Positions 7,393 through 14,180 of a stretch of DNA of 16,064 bases are shown here, in pieces. The translations under genes were made by a program, and so were the position numbers. Position 1 is the stretch's first letter, and each line of letters starts with the position of its first letter. The notes below the pieces were generated by a model. The model was not told where the DNA came from, searched no databases, and was given only the letters and a program-made list of their open reading frames with translations. Source of the DNA: an uncultured Prevotella sp. (GTDB lineage: Bacteria > Bacteroidota > Bacteroidia > Bacteroidales > Bacteroidaceae); NCBI GenBank assembly GCA_900547085.1, contig URFI01000020.1:1-16064 (forward strand), read 5' to 3'.

Positions 7393-7400
7393 TACCTTTG
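7393..7400 (+). promoter_or_regulatory. Candidate -7 box for the rlmN operon
   Basis: TACCTTTG matches TAnnTTTG, giving a leader of about 100 bases to the ATG at 7505. The box abuts a repeat copy whose first bases CAAAGATA also read TATCTTTG on the other strand, so two divergent boxes overlap. No clear TTTG -33 box is seen at the right distance. Confidence 0.45.
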
Positions 7401-7465
7401 CAAAGATAGTGCGAGCAGAAATCAAAGCAAGTATTACTTACTTTGCAGCGGCGAAGCCTGTCTAC
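7399..7465. repeat. Intergenic repeat, copy 3 (diverged)
   Basis: It follows the order of the 6578-6644 unit: TGCAAAGATAGTGC, then a central hairpin CAAAGCAAGT/ACTTACTTTG (7423-7445, one mismatch), then GGCGAAGCCTGTCTACAGC. It would be transcribed as part of the rlmN leader if the 7393 box is used. Confidence 0.65.
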
Positions 7466-7504
7466 AGCAGAGGGCAGGTGGCGATTTAACAAACAAGATC
7501 AAAA

Positions 7505-8536
7505 ATGGAAACTGGTAAGAAAAAGCTGTTGGGAATGACGCTGAGCGAACTCAAAGAGGTGGCTCAGACGTTGGGAATGCCTTCGTTCGCTGGCGGACAG
7601 ATGGCTAAATGGCTCTACCAGCAGCAGGTGACGAGTATTGACGGGATGACCAACATCTCTAAGTCGAACCGTGAGCGGCTGGCCGAAGGATATGAAATTG
7701 GCTGCATGGCGCACATCGATGCGCAGTATTCGAAAGACGGAACCATCAAATATCTGTTTCCAACCGCCTCGGGAAAGTTTGTCGAGACGGTGTTCATCCC
7801 CGATGACGACCGCGCCACCCTGTGCGTGTCCTGTCAGGTGGGATGCAAGATGAACTGCCTGTTCTGTCAGACTGGCAAGCAGGGTTTTGAAGGTAATCTG
7901 ACCTATGCCGATATCCTCAACCAGGTGTACTCACTGCCCGAACGTGACAGGCTGACCAACATCGTGTTCATGGGGCAGGGAGAGCCGATGGACAACTTGG
8001 ACAACGTGCTGAGGGTAACGCAGGTGATGACCGCCGATTACGGCTATGCCTGGAGCCCCAAGCGCATCACCGTGAGTAGCGTGGGCGTGAAAGGCAAGCT
8101 GAAACGCTTTCTGGATGAGAGCGATTGCCATGTGGCCATCAGTCTGCACTCGGCTCTGCCCGAGCAGCGCAGCATGCTGATGCCCGCCGAGAAAGGCATG
8201 CCCATCGAGCAAATTGTTGACCTATTGCGCGGCTACGACTTTGCTCACCAACGCCGGTTGTCGTTCGAATACATCGTCTTTGGCGGACTGAACGACACGC
8301 CGATGCACGCCCGCAGAATCATCGACCTGCTGCATGGGCTGGACTGCCGCGTCAACTTGATACGCTTCCATCAGATTCCGAACGTGCCACTGAAAGGTGC
8401 CGACGAGCAGACGATGGAAAACTTTCGCAACTACCTCACGTCGCATGGTGTTTTCACCACCATCCGGGCCAGTCGTGGGCAGGACATCTTCGCAGCCTGT
8501 GGCCTGTTGAGTACGGCTAAAAAAGCTGGCGCATGA
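7505..8536 (+). CDS. rlmN: 23S rRNA (adenine-2503-C2)/tRNA-A37 methyltransferase RlmN
   Basis: A 343-residue cytosolic radical-SAM methyltransferase that adds a methyl group to C2 of A2503 in 23S rRNA and, in known members, A37 of some tRNAs. Seen: the radical-SAM cluster motif CxxxCxxC as Cys114, Cys118 and Cys121 (GCKMNCLFC); GQGEPMDN (157-164); and the C-terminal RGQDIFAACGLL with the methyl-carrying Cys332. Length is normal for the family and all key cysteines are present. The absence of features specific to Cfr, and the neighbours, favour RlmN. It starts at ATG 7505 after a leader holding repeat copy 3. Its stop overlaps the next start by four bases (ATGA), implying translational coupling with the DUF4837 gene. 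Confidence 0.95.
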   Translation: METGKKKLLGMTLSELKEVAQTLGMPSFAGGQMAKWLYQQQVTSIDGMTNISKSNRERLAEGYEIGCMAHIDAQYSKDGTIKYLFPTASGKFVETVFIPDDDRATLCVSCQVGCKMNCLFCQTGKQGFEGNLTYADILNQVYSLPERDRLTNIVFMGQGEPMDNLDNVLRVTQVMTADYGYAWSPKRITVSSVGVKGKLKRFLDESDCHVAISLHSALPEQRSMLMPAEKGMPIEQIVDLLRGYDFAHQRRLSFEYIVFGGLNDTPMHARRIIDLLHGLDCRVNLIRFHQIPNVPLKGADEQTMENFRNYLTSHGVFTTIRASRGQDIFAACGLLSTAKKAGA

Positions 8537-9474
8537 GCAGGCTTAGTTTGGTAGTTGCCCTTGCTGCCACGCTGCTCTTAACAGCCTGCCGGCAGCAACA
8601 ACGTCCGCTGCCCGCTGCCTCGGCGAACCCTTACGAGGTTTTGGTGATGGGTGATGTAGACAGTTTGGTGTGCCACATGTTGTCGGCGCCGATGCCGGCA
8701 CTGCCACAGTGCGAGCCGATGTTCGACGTTCGGCAGGTTGATTCTGCTCGGTTCAAGGGAAAGCTGTTGCTGGCGCGCAATGTCTTGGTGGTGAGGTGGA
8801 ACCGAAAATGGCTTGGCAAGCCCTCGCTCCACATCGAGCGCGACCGCCATGCGCAGCCGCAATTGATTGTATATGTAGACGTGGGTTCGGCCGACGACCT
8901 GAAGCAATTCATCGCCACGAACCAACAACGAGTGAGACAGCTGCTGGTGACCAACGAATATCTGTCGGCCATTCTCCAGCTCCAGCGAAAGCATTCCGTG
9001 CGAGGTGGAAGGCTCATCGACTCGATGTTCCACCATACTGTGTTGCTACCTGCGGACATGACCTACCACAAGGTGGGCAAAGACTTCCTCTGGGTGTCAA
9101 ACAATGCGGCGCAGGGCATGCAAAACTTGTGCGTCTACACCCTCAGCGGGCTTGATGATCAGCCGTCCGAACGCATGGACAGTGTGCTAAAGGCGAACAT
9201 GAAAGGCGAGACCGACCGCATGTATTTGCGCACCGTGGCTCGCTCCATGACACAAGAAAACGTCAGAATCGGCAGACATTCATGCCAGCTGCAGCGTGGA
9301 CTGTGGGAGATGGTGGGCGACGCTATGGGCGGTCCGTTGGTGAGACGCATCGTCAAAGACAGCGTAGCAGGCAAGTCACTGGTACTCGATGCCTTCGTCT
9401 ATGCGCCCGAAATGGGTAAGCGCAACAAGATGCGTGAGATGGAAGCAGTACTGCTGACCGTGAAACGAAAATAA
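8533..9474 (+). CDS. DUF4837-family lipoprotein
   Basis: A 313-residue predicted lipoprotein. A signal sequence ends in LLTAC with the lipidated Cys at residue 19, followed by a Gln/Pro-rich linker and the NPYEVLVMGD start that characterises DUF4837 proteins. Family-like stretches follow, such as MPALPQCEPMFDV (about 53-65) and a phrase on loss of fit at the end, DAFVYAPEMGKRNKMREMEAV. Function is unknown; the family seems confined to Bacteroidota. The start overlaps the rlmN stop by four bases, and pdxA follows after 69 bases, so it sits inside a probable operon. It probably faces the periplasm from either membrane. No odd features beyond its Arg/Gln-rich composition. Confidence 0.8.
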   Translation: MSRLSLVVALAATLLLTACRQQQRPLPAASANPYEVLVMGDVDSLVCHMLSAPMPALPQCEPMFDVRQVDSARFKGKLLLARNVLVVRWNRKWLGKPSLHIERDRHAQPQLIVYVDVGSADDLKQFIATNQQRVRQLLVTNEYLSAILQLQRKHSVRGGRLIDSMFHHTVLLPADMTYHKVGKDFLWVSNNAAQGMQNLCVYTLSGLDDQPSERMDSVLKANMKGETDRMYLRTVARSMTQENVRIGRHSCQLQRGLWEMVGDAMGGPLVRRIVKDSVAGKSLVLDAFVYAPEMGKRNKMREMEAVLLTVKRK

Positions 9475-9543
9475 AGATAGGGGGAGCGAGGACAGGCCAC
9501 AGCCGTCACTCATGGTCCCCATGATATATAAACAAATTCTCTT

Positions 9544-10668
9544 ATGAACAACAGAAAAATTCGTGTGGCTCTTACACACGGTGATACAAACGGTATCGGA
9601 TATGAACTGATTTTTAAAACTTTCGCAGCTCCAGAGATGTTAGAGCTCTGCACGCCCATCATCTATGGGTCGCCCAAGATTGCTGCTTACCACCGAAAGG
9701 CGCTGGACATCCAGGCCAACTTCAGCATCATCAATACGGCTGATGAGGTGTGCGACGGTAGAATCAACCTGATGACCTGCTTTGATGACGAGGTGAAAGT
9801 GGAGTTGGGAACCCCTACGGAAGAGTCGGGACAGGCGGCAGTGCGCGCCCTCGACCGTGCCATGACCGATTATCGGGAAGGTGTTTACGACGTGCTGGTG
9901 GCGGCTCCCATGAGTGCCGATGGCATTAAGTTTGGCAACCTCACATTCGATAGCTTGGAAAACTACCTACAGACTTGCTTGGGAGAGGGGAAGCAAACCA
10001 CCACATTGTACCTGAACGACTTCATGCATGTGGCTGTGGTGGCTGACGATCAACCCCTGAAAGCGGCCATGGAAAGCATCACGTTGGAGAACATTGTTCA
10101 CAAGGCAGCTATCCTGTACCTCACCTTGAAGCGTGACCTGCGTGTCGCCAACCCGCGCATTGCAGTGCTGGGTCTTAATCCGAAGGCCGATGGGGCAGAG
10201 GAACAGGAAATCATTCGACCGGCGGTTGCCAAGCTTTCGGATGCTGGCATGTGCGCATTCGGTCCTTATGCAGCCGAGACGTTCTTTGGCTCCAACGATT
10301 ATGATGCGTTTGATGGCATCTTGGCGATGTATCACGACCAGGCCATGTTGCCTTTTAAGACGCTGTCGCTGGAAGAGGGTGTGAGCACCATCGCCAACCT
10401 GCCTATCGTATGCACCAAAACCAATTATACGCCAATGTTCGAGGTGGCCGGTCAGGGTGTTATCAATGAGAACCCACTGCGGCAAGCCGTTTATCTGGCC
10501 ATCGACATCTATCGCAACCGCTTCAACTATGACGAGCCGATGAAAAATCCGCTGCCCAAGCTTTATCATGAACGCCGCGAGGATCGTGGCAAGGGTCGCT
10601 TCAATGCGCCCAAGCGACAGATGAAGGGCGAGCAGCAGGCCAGTCAGCCAAAGAAAGATGAAAAGTAA
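9544..10668 (+). CDS. pdxA: Divergent PdxA (4-hydroxythreonine-4-phosphate dehydrogenase) with altered active site
   Basis: A 374-residue protein with clear PdxA ancestry: THGDTNGIGYE (11-21), PTEESGQAA (91-99), MYHDQ (262-266), a retained Lys272 and the ending RQAVYLAIDIYRNR (313-326). PdxA oxidises 4-phosphohydroxythreonine with NAD in vitamin B6 synthesis and binds a metal through three histidines. Here only His264 of these is kept. The usual GHT is L138/E139, the second metal His is Asp169, and NPHAG is NPKAD with Lys214. The substrate Asn and Arg are Ser281 and Cys290, and the usual SPAHGT is TNYTP. The frame is intact and the gene stays in its operon, so it may be a repurposed or inactive homologue. 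A Lys/Gln-rich tail (about 340-374) overlaps the next gene by 11 bases. Identity as PdxA family is sure, activity is doubtful. Confidence 0.85.
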   Translation: MNNRKIRVALTHGDTNGIGYELIFKTFAAPEMLELCTPIIYGSPKIAAYHRKALDIQANFSIINTADEVCDGRINLMTCFDDEVKVELGTPTEESGQAAVRALDRAMTDYREGVYDVLVAAPMSADGIKFGNLTFDSLENYLQTCLGEGKQTTTLYLNDFMHVAVVADDQPLKAAMESITLENIVHKAAILYLTLKRDLRVANPRIAVLGLNPKADGAEEQEIIRPAVAKLSDAGMCAFGPYAAETFFGSNDYDAFDGILAMYHDQAMLPFKTLSLEEGVSTIANLPIVCTKTNYTPMFEVAGQGVINENPLRQAVYLAIDIYRNRFNYDEPMKNPLPKLYHERREDRGKGRFNAPKRQMKGEQQASQPKKDEK

Positions 10669-11722
10669 ATATCAGAATGCCTTCTTCATCTTTGGGTTAG
10701 TCATACTAATTATCATGGTCACCCAACTCAATTTCACCGAAGTGTGGAATGGGTTGACCCATGCTGGCTATTGGTTCTTTGCTATTGTTGCCTTATGGGC
10801 AGTGTTGTATATGTTCAACACCGCAGCTTGGTACCTGATCATCCGAAGCAGTGAGCCTGTTCATCCGTCGCAAGAATCGACTAGTGGTGACGCAGACGCA
10901 GCTGAGAAGCCAGAGGGGAAGGTGGGCTTTTGGTGGCTCTACAAGATTACCGTGTCTGGGTTTGCACTCAATTACGCCACTCCTGGCGGATTGATGGGTG
11001 GCGAGCCGTATCGCATCATGGAGCTGTCGCCACGAATAGGAGCCGAGCGAGCGTCGTCATCGGTGATTCTTTATGTGATGACACACATCTTTACCCATTT
11101 TTGTTTCTGGGCCGTCTGCATCGTGTTGTACCTGCTCACACAGCCCATGTCCGTTAAGATGGGGCTGTTGTTGGCTGCCGCGGCTGTGTTCTGTGGACTG
11201 GGTATTTGGTTCTTTCTGGTGGGTTATCAAAAGGGATTGGCGGTGCGCATGATGAATGTGCTGCGCCACATACCGTTTGTCAAGAAGTGGGCACAGCCTT
11301 TCGTGGAGAAACACAGGCAGCAACTGGATACAGTGGATCGGCAAATTGCGGCCTTGCACCAGCAAAATCCCAAGACTTTTTTGTCGGCCGTAGCGTTGGA
11401 GATGGCATGCAGGTTCTTGTCAGCACTAGAGGTGATGTTCATTTTGATGGTGCTCATGCCACATGTAGACTATCTGCATTGTGTGCTGATATTGGCGTTC
11501 ACGTCGTTGTTTGCTAATCTATTGTTCTTTATGCCCCTACAATTGGGCGGGCGCGAGGGTGGCTTCCTGATGTCGGTATCGGCCCTGGGTATGACGGCCA
11601 GCGCAGGTATCTTCGTGGCTCTGCTGGTCAGATTACGTGAATTGGTGTGGACGGGCATCGGCCTGTTGTTTATCAAAATCAACGAACGAAAGGGACAGGA
11701 TCAGACGAAGGCCACGTCTTGA
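10658..11722 (+). CDS. Flippase-like (LPG-synthase TM / UPF0104) membrane protein
   Basis: A 354-residue integral membrane protein of the lysylphosphatidylglycerol synthase transmembrane family. Seen: hydrophobic segments at about 9-23, 35-60, 130-155 and 165-185 and several near the C-terminus, plus the family signature GFALNYATPGGLMGGEPYR (101-119) and the later MPLQLGGREGGF (about 294-305). Relatives move lipids or lipid-linked sugars across the inner membrane; here only the TM part is present, without an aminoacyl-transfer domain, so the cargo is unknown. A polar insert (about 64-90, Ser/Glu/Ala-rich) separates the second helix from the signature. The ATG overlaps the end of pdxA by 11 bases, implying coupled translation, and it is the last gene of the run. 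Confidence 0.85.
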   Translation: MKSKYQNAFFIFGLVILIIMVTQLNFTEVWNGLTHAGYWFFAIVALWAVLYMFNTAAWYLIIRSSEPVHPSQESTSGDADAAEKPEGKVGFWWLYKITVSGFALNYATPGGLMGGEPYRIMELSPRIGAERASSSVILYVMTHIFTHFCFWAVCIVLYLLTQPMSVKMGLLLAAAAVFCGLGIWFFLVGYQKGLAVRMMNVLRHIPFVKKWAQPFVEKHRQQLDTVDRQIAALHQQNPKTFLSAVALEMACRFLSALEVMFILMVLMPHVDYLHCVLILAFTSLFANLLFFMPLQLGGREGGFLMSVSALGMTASAGIFVALLVRLRELVWTGIGLLFIKINERKGQDQTKATS

Positions 11723-11751
11723 TACTCAGGATGGAAGGGACAGACAGATGA

Positions 11752-11925
11752 ATGCTATATAATTATATAATTAAGGTGGAACGGCCGCAAGTGATTTCAA
11801 TCCTTGTTTATTTGCTTGTGGCTATAAATTCTTGTAATATTCTGGGAAACTCATATTACAGTGTAACTCTCAACAAAGCATATCCGACAAAGGACATAGA
11901 TTTGTTTCTTGATTTCGGGGACTAA
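11752..11925 (+). CDS. Possible 57-residue small ORF, lipoprotein-like
   Basis: ATG at 11752 opens 57 codons closed by TAA at 11923-11925. The product begins MLYNYIIKVERPQ, then a hydrophobic run ISILVYLLVAINSC (15-28) that could be a lipoprotein signal with lipid Cys at 28, and about 29 polar residues ending in LFLDFGD. I do not recognise it. It could be a small lipoprotein, the 5-prime remnant of a longer lipoprotein gene cut short by the TAA TAA pair, or chance. Composition is AT-rich like the rest of this island. No good ribosome site was seen, since the upstream region is the flippase tail. Confidence 0.25.
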   Translation: MLYNYIIKVERPQVISILVYLLVAINSCNILGNSYYSVTLNKAYPTKDIDLFLDFGD

Positions 11926-11959
11926 TAATTTGAATACAAATAAAAAACAGCGGGAAAAG

Positions 11960-11990
11960 TTGTTATATATAGAAACTTTTGCTACTTTTG
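11960..11990 (+). promoter_or_regulatory. Candidate promoter of the toxin-antitoxin locus
   Basis: TACTTTTG (11983-11990) fits TAnnTTTG and a TTG (11960-11962, in context GTTG) lies 20 bases upstream. The ATG of the toxin remnant follows only four bases after the box, so the transcript may be leaderless or nearly so. Confidence 0.5.
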
Positions 11991-11994
11991 CAGT

Positions 11995-12322
11995 ATGAGA
12001 CGAATAAGAACATACGGTGGCTATTTTCAGGCATTCATGCAGACGCTGGATGAGAAAGTGCAGCGAAAGATAGACTACGCCTTACAGCTACTGAAAACAC
12101 AGGAAAGACTTTCGTCAAAGTTTGTCAAAGCAATCCGAGATGGATTGTTTGAATTGTGAATTGAATACGAGAGCAATATCTACCTTCATTTTTGACAATG
12201 GACAAATCGTGGTGCTGTTCAACGGCTTTCACAAAAAGACTCAGAAAACACCCAGACAAGAAATAGAAAAGGCACTAAAATTAAAGGAGGCTTATTATGA
12301 AGACAAACAACCACAAGATTGA
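11995..12322 (+). pseudogene. Broken HigB/RelE-family toxin gene
   Basis: The first frame reads MRRIRTYGGYFQAFMQTLDEKVQRKI and onward to DGLFEL, then hits TGA at 12157-12159. Past the stop the same frame continues in family style (IEYESNIY, to 12183), and the rest (TFIFDNGQIVVLFNGFHKKTQ to KQPQD, stop 12320-12322) lies one frame over. Together they rebuild a phage-Gp49-like/HigB-type RNA-cleaving toxin of about 110 residues. The stop is best explained as CGA (Arg) to TGA. The frameshift lies at about 12184, where family members carry extra residues (NIYRxFFIF), suggesting a loss of roughly eight bases; that number is inferred. The 3-prime end overlaps the antitoxin start by 26 bases. Two separate lesions argue against a sequencing slip. 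Confidence 0.8.
12283..12290 (+). promoter_or_regulatory. Strong Shine-Dalgarno of the antitoxin gene
   Basis: AAAGGAGG lies six bases before the antitoxin ATG at 12297. Such perfect sites are rare in this window, as expected for Bacteroidota. It supports the chosen start and, because it lies within the toxin reading frame, would keep antitoxin translation independent of the broken toxin frame. Confidence 0.6.
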
Positions 12323-12602
12323 AGACTATGACCTCGTGCTGGATGCAAAATACGGTAAGGAGGGTACACCGCAACGAGTGCAGTTTGAAAATGAGGCAAA
12401 GGCTTTTTATGCTTCGCAAATTCTTTTACAAGCACGCAAGGAAGCAAAAATGACGCAAACCGAATTGGCAGAAAAAGCAGGAACGACCAAGTCATACATA
12501 TCTAAAATAGAAAACGGATTGATTGAGCCTGGAGTAGGACTATTCTTTCGCCTTGTCAACTCTCTCGGATTACGCATAGACATTTCAAAGCCAATAGGAT
12601 AG
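12297..12602 (+). CDS. HigA-like XRE-family antitoxin
   Basis: A 101-residue DNA-binding antitoxin. Residues 1-45 form the charged toxin-neutralising part. Residues about 46-90 are a Cro/C1-type helix-turn-helix with ILLQARKEAKMTQTELAEKA, then TTKSYISKIENG, the usual recognition helix. In intact systems it binds the HigB/RelE-type toxin and represses the shared promoter. Here the toxin gene immediately upstream is broken, so the antitoxin is probably an orphan that may still autoregulate or neutralise related toxins; this is inferred. The frame is complete and the start is set by AAAGGAGG six bases upstream. The following 308 bases have no gene. Confidence 0.88.
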   Translation: MKTNNHKIEDYDLVLDAKYGKEGTPQRVQFENEAKAFYASQILLQARKEAKMTQTELAEKAGTTKSYISKIENGLIEPGVGLFFRLVNSLGLRIDISKPIG

Positions 12603-12895
12603 TTACATCAATAGGCTTCAACATGATGACCAGTAACGAACTTACGATATTAGCGAATTGGCAAAGATACTCAGGGTTTTGAAAATGGAGTAAGATGTGG
12701 TAAAATTAGGAAACATCCTATTCTCCACACAAAATTTTCTGAATAATCCATATTTTAAAGTACTCGAATTCGACCACTTTAGAAAATCCACATGGCTGTC
12801 AACTTTTATTTTTCGAAGTTCCACTGACATATGTAAACCGATTGTCTAAGCTATAAAAACTCAGCCATCCTTGCGGCTATCTCGAATAAATTGTT
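12603..12895. other. AT-rich intergenic region without recognised gene
   Basis: About 290 bases between the antitoxin and the promoter of the sigma-54 activator. A 62-codon minus-strand frame (12830-12642) crosses it but shows no family character. CAAAGATA at 12662-12669 reads TATCTTTG on the minus strand, without a -33 partner. It looks like the right flank of an inserted segment; no terminal repeats were found by eye. Confidence 0.45.
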
Positions 12896-12903
12896 TAATT
12901 TTG
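12871..12903 (+). promoter_or_regulatory. Candidate promoter of the sigma-54 activator operon
   Basis: TAATTTTG (12896-12903) fits TAnnTTTG, with TTG (12871-12873) 22 bases upstream, slightly long. The ATG at 12911 follows seven bases later, so the leader would be very short. Confidence 0.4.
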
Positions 12904-12910
12904 TCAACCA

Positions 12911-14176
12911 ATGAACACTTCGGAATTGCAGAAAGTTAAGCAGCGTTACAGCATCGTGGGCAACTCTGACGAGCTGAACCATGCGCTGGATGTGGCCCTT
13001 CAGGTTGCACCCACTGACCTGTCGGTCTTGATATTCGGAGAGAGTGGCGTAGGAAAAGAAATTGTTCCGCGCGTTATTCACGACCATTCACCTCGAAGAA
13101 GAGAACGATATTTTGCAATCAACTGTGGCTCTATCCCTGAAGGAACCATCGATAGTGAATTGTTCGGACACGAGAAAGGGTCGTTCACCGGTGCCATCGG
13201 TGAGAGCGAAGGCTATTTTGGCATAGCCAACAAAGGCACCATCTTTATGGATGAGGTGGGTGAACTGCCATTGGCTACGCAAGCTCGCCTGTTGCGTGTG
13301 CTGGAAACAGGCGAATATATCCGCGTGGGCGGGCAAGAGATTCGCAAGACCGATGTGCGCATAGTGGCCGCCACCAATGTGAACATGCCTAAAGCTATCA
13401 GCGAGGGACGGTTTAGAGAAGACTTGTATTATCGTCTTAACACCATCCCCATCAAGATGCCTCCCCTACGCGATCGTGGGGAAGACGTGATTTTGCTGTT
13501 CCGCTTGTTCTCGATGCAGATGGCCGAGAAATACCGCCTGCCAAAGATTAGTCTCACCGAAGACGCTAAACAGTTGATGCTGAATTACAAGTGGCCGGGC
13601 AACGTTCGGCAGCTGAAGAACATCACAGAGCAGATGTCGGTGTTGGTGAAAGACAGGGAAATCAACGCACAGCTGTTGCAACAGTTCATCCCACGCGATC
13701 CCGAAAGCACGCAGCTGGCACCCATCTCGCCACAAGGATCGCACAGCTACGAAAGTGAGCGCGAGATACTGTATAAAATATTATACGAACTGAGGGGTAA
13801 CGTGAGTGACCTCCGCCGGGATATGAACAACCTTAGAAAGCAACTTGATGAGGCGCAGAAGCAACATACTAGCGTGACTTATCAGGCACAGGTGCAAGCG
13901 TTGGATAATAAACTGGCAGGATATCCCAATATGCCGCAGCACCCCCAGGTAACTGCACCGCAAGCAACCGTACGGCCATCGGCCGATCCGGAGGATGCCA
14001 TCGTAGAGGAAGTGACCGAACCAGAGAGTCTGAACTTGAACGACCTTGGACGGAAAATGGTGGAGAAGGCTCTCGAACGTAATGGTGGCAACCGCAAGAA
14101 AGCCGCACAGGAACTCGGCATTTCTGACCGTACGCTGTATAGAAGAATCAAACAATATGGACTGGACAAGAGTTGA
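12911..14176 (+). CDS. Sigma-54-dependent transcription activator without receiver domain
   Basis: A 421-residue AAA+ enhancer-binding protein that remodels RNA polymerase-sigma-54. Seen: Walker A GESGVGKE (43-50), the sigma-54 contact loop GSFTGA (90-95, GAFTGA in most members; the key Phe and Thr are kept), Walker B IFMDEVGE (111-118), LNTIPIKMPPLRDR (176-189), and a C-terminal Fis-type helix-turn-helix NRKKAAQELGISDRTLYRR (394-412). The N-terminus has only about 15 residues before the AAA+ domain, so there is no response-regulator, GAF or PAS input. Between AAA+ and HTH lies a possible coiled coil (about 282-320) and a Pro/Gln-rich linker (about 338-360). How it is controlled is not visible. 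It heads the run with lptE, the TPR gene and secG, hinting at envelope-related control. No sigma-54 promoter was seen by eye. Confidence 0.92.
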   Translation: MNTSELQKVKQRYSIVGNSDELNHALDVALQVAPTDLSVLIFGESGVGKEIVPRVIHDHSPRRRERYFAINCGSIPEGTIDSELFGHEKGSFTGAIGESEGYFGIANKGTIFMDEVGELPLATQARLLRVLETGEYIRVGGQEIRKTDVRIVAATNVNMPKAISEGRFREDLYYRLNTIPIKMPPLRDRGEDVILLFRLFSMQMAEKYRLPKISLTEDAKQLMLNYKWPGNVRQLKNITEQMSVLVKDREINAQLLQQFIPRDPESTQLAPISPQGSHSYESEREILYKILYELRGNVSDLRRDMNNLRKQLDEAQKQHTSVTYQAQVQALDNKLAGYPNMPQHPQVTAPQATVRPSADPEDAIVEEVTEPESLNLNDLGRKMVEKALERNGGNRKKAAQELGISDRTLYRRIKQYGLDKS

Positions 14177-14180
14177 CGGT

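Larger units (their letters stand above)
6659..7398. other. Long non-coding stretch of hairpins and short repeats
   Basis: About 740 bases without a gene I can support. It holds the stem-loop TCATCATC/GATGATGA (6752-6773), a nested set of inverted repeats at 6935-7020, two copies of ATTTGTAGGGT[T/G]G (7168-7180 and 7214-7226), TCTGCCA/TGGCAGA (7242-7273), and a 10-bp stem at 7295-7333. ATTCACGCA (6918-6926) is repeated inverted as TGCGTGAAT (7327-7335). The DNA is AT-rich with many T-runs. An 87-codon minus-strand frame (6956-6693) crosses it but looks non-coding. Confidence 0.6.
11723..11994. other. AT-rich intergenic region before the toxin-antitoxin locus
   Basis: 272 bases holding the 14-base palindrome TATATAATTATATA (11756-11769) about 33 bases past the flippase stop, a 57-codon open frame (described separately) and the promoter-like box before the toxin pseudogene. 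No terminator with a T-run and no RNA gene was recognised. Confidence 0.5.

Noticed and set aside
7505..8536. Cfr-type resistance methyltransferase
   Set aside because: Length, GQGEPMDN and the C-terminal AACGLL setting, plus housekeeping neighbours, fit RlmN.
9967..10569. 200-codon minus-strand open frame across pdxA
   Set aside because: It is a shadow of pdxA; its His- and Arg-rich product matches nothing I know.
10658..11722. Full MprF lysyl-phosphatidylglycerol synthase
   Set aside because: Only the transmembrane part is present; the C-terminal aminoacyl-transfer domain is absent.
12642..12830. 62-codon minus-strand frame in the island
   Set aside because: No motif, no promoter with proper spacing and no ribosome site; treated as chance.
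14046..14180. Upstream starts for lptE (14046 or 14157)
   Set aside because: 14046 overlaps the activator's HTH; 14157 is possible, but 14181 gives a compact signal peptide four bases after the activator stop.
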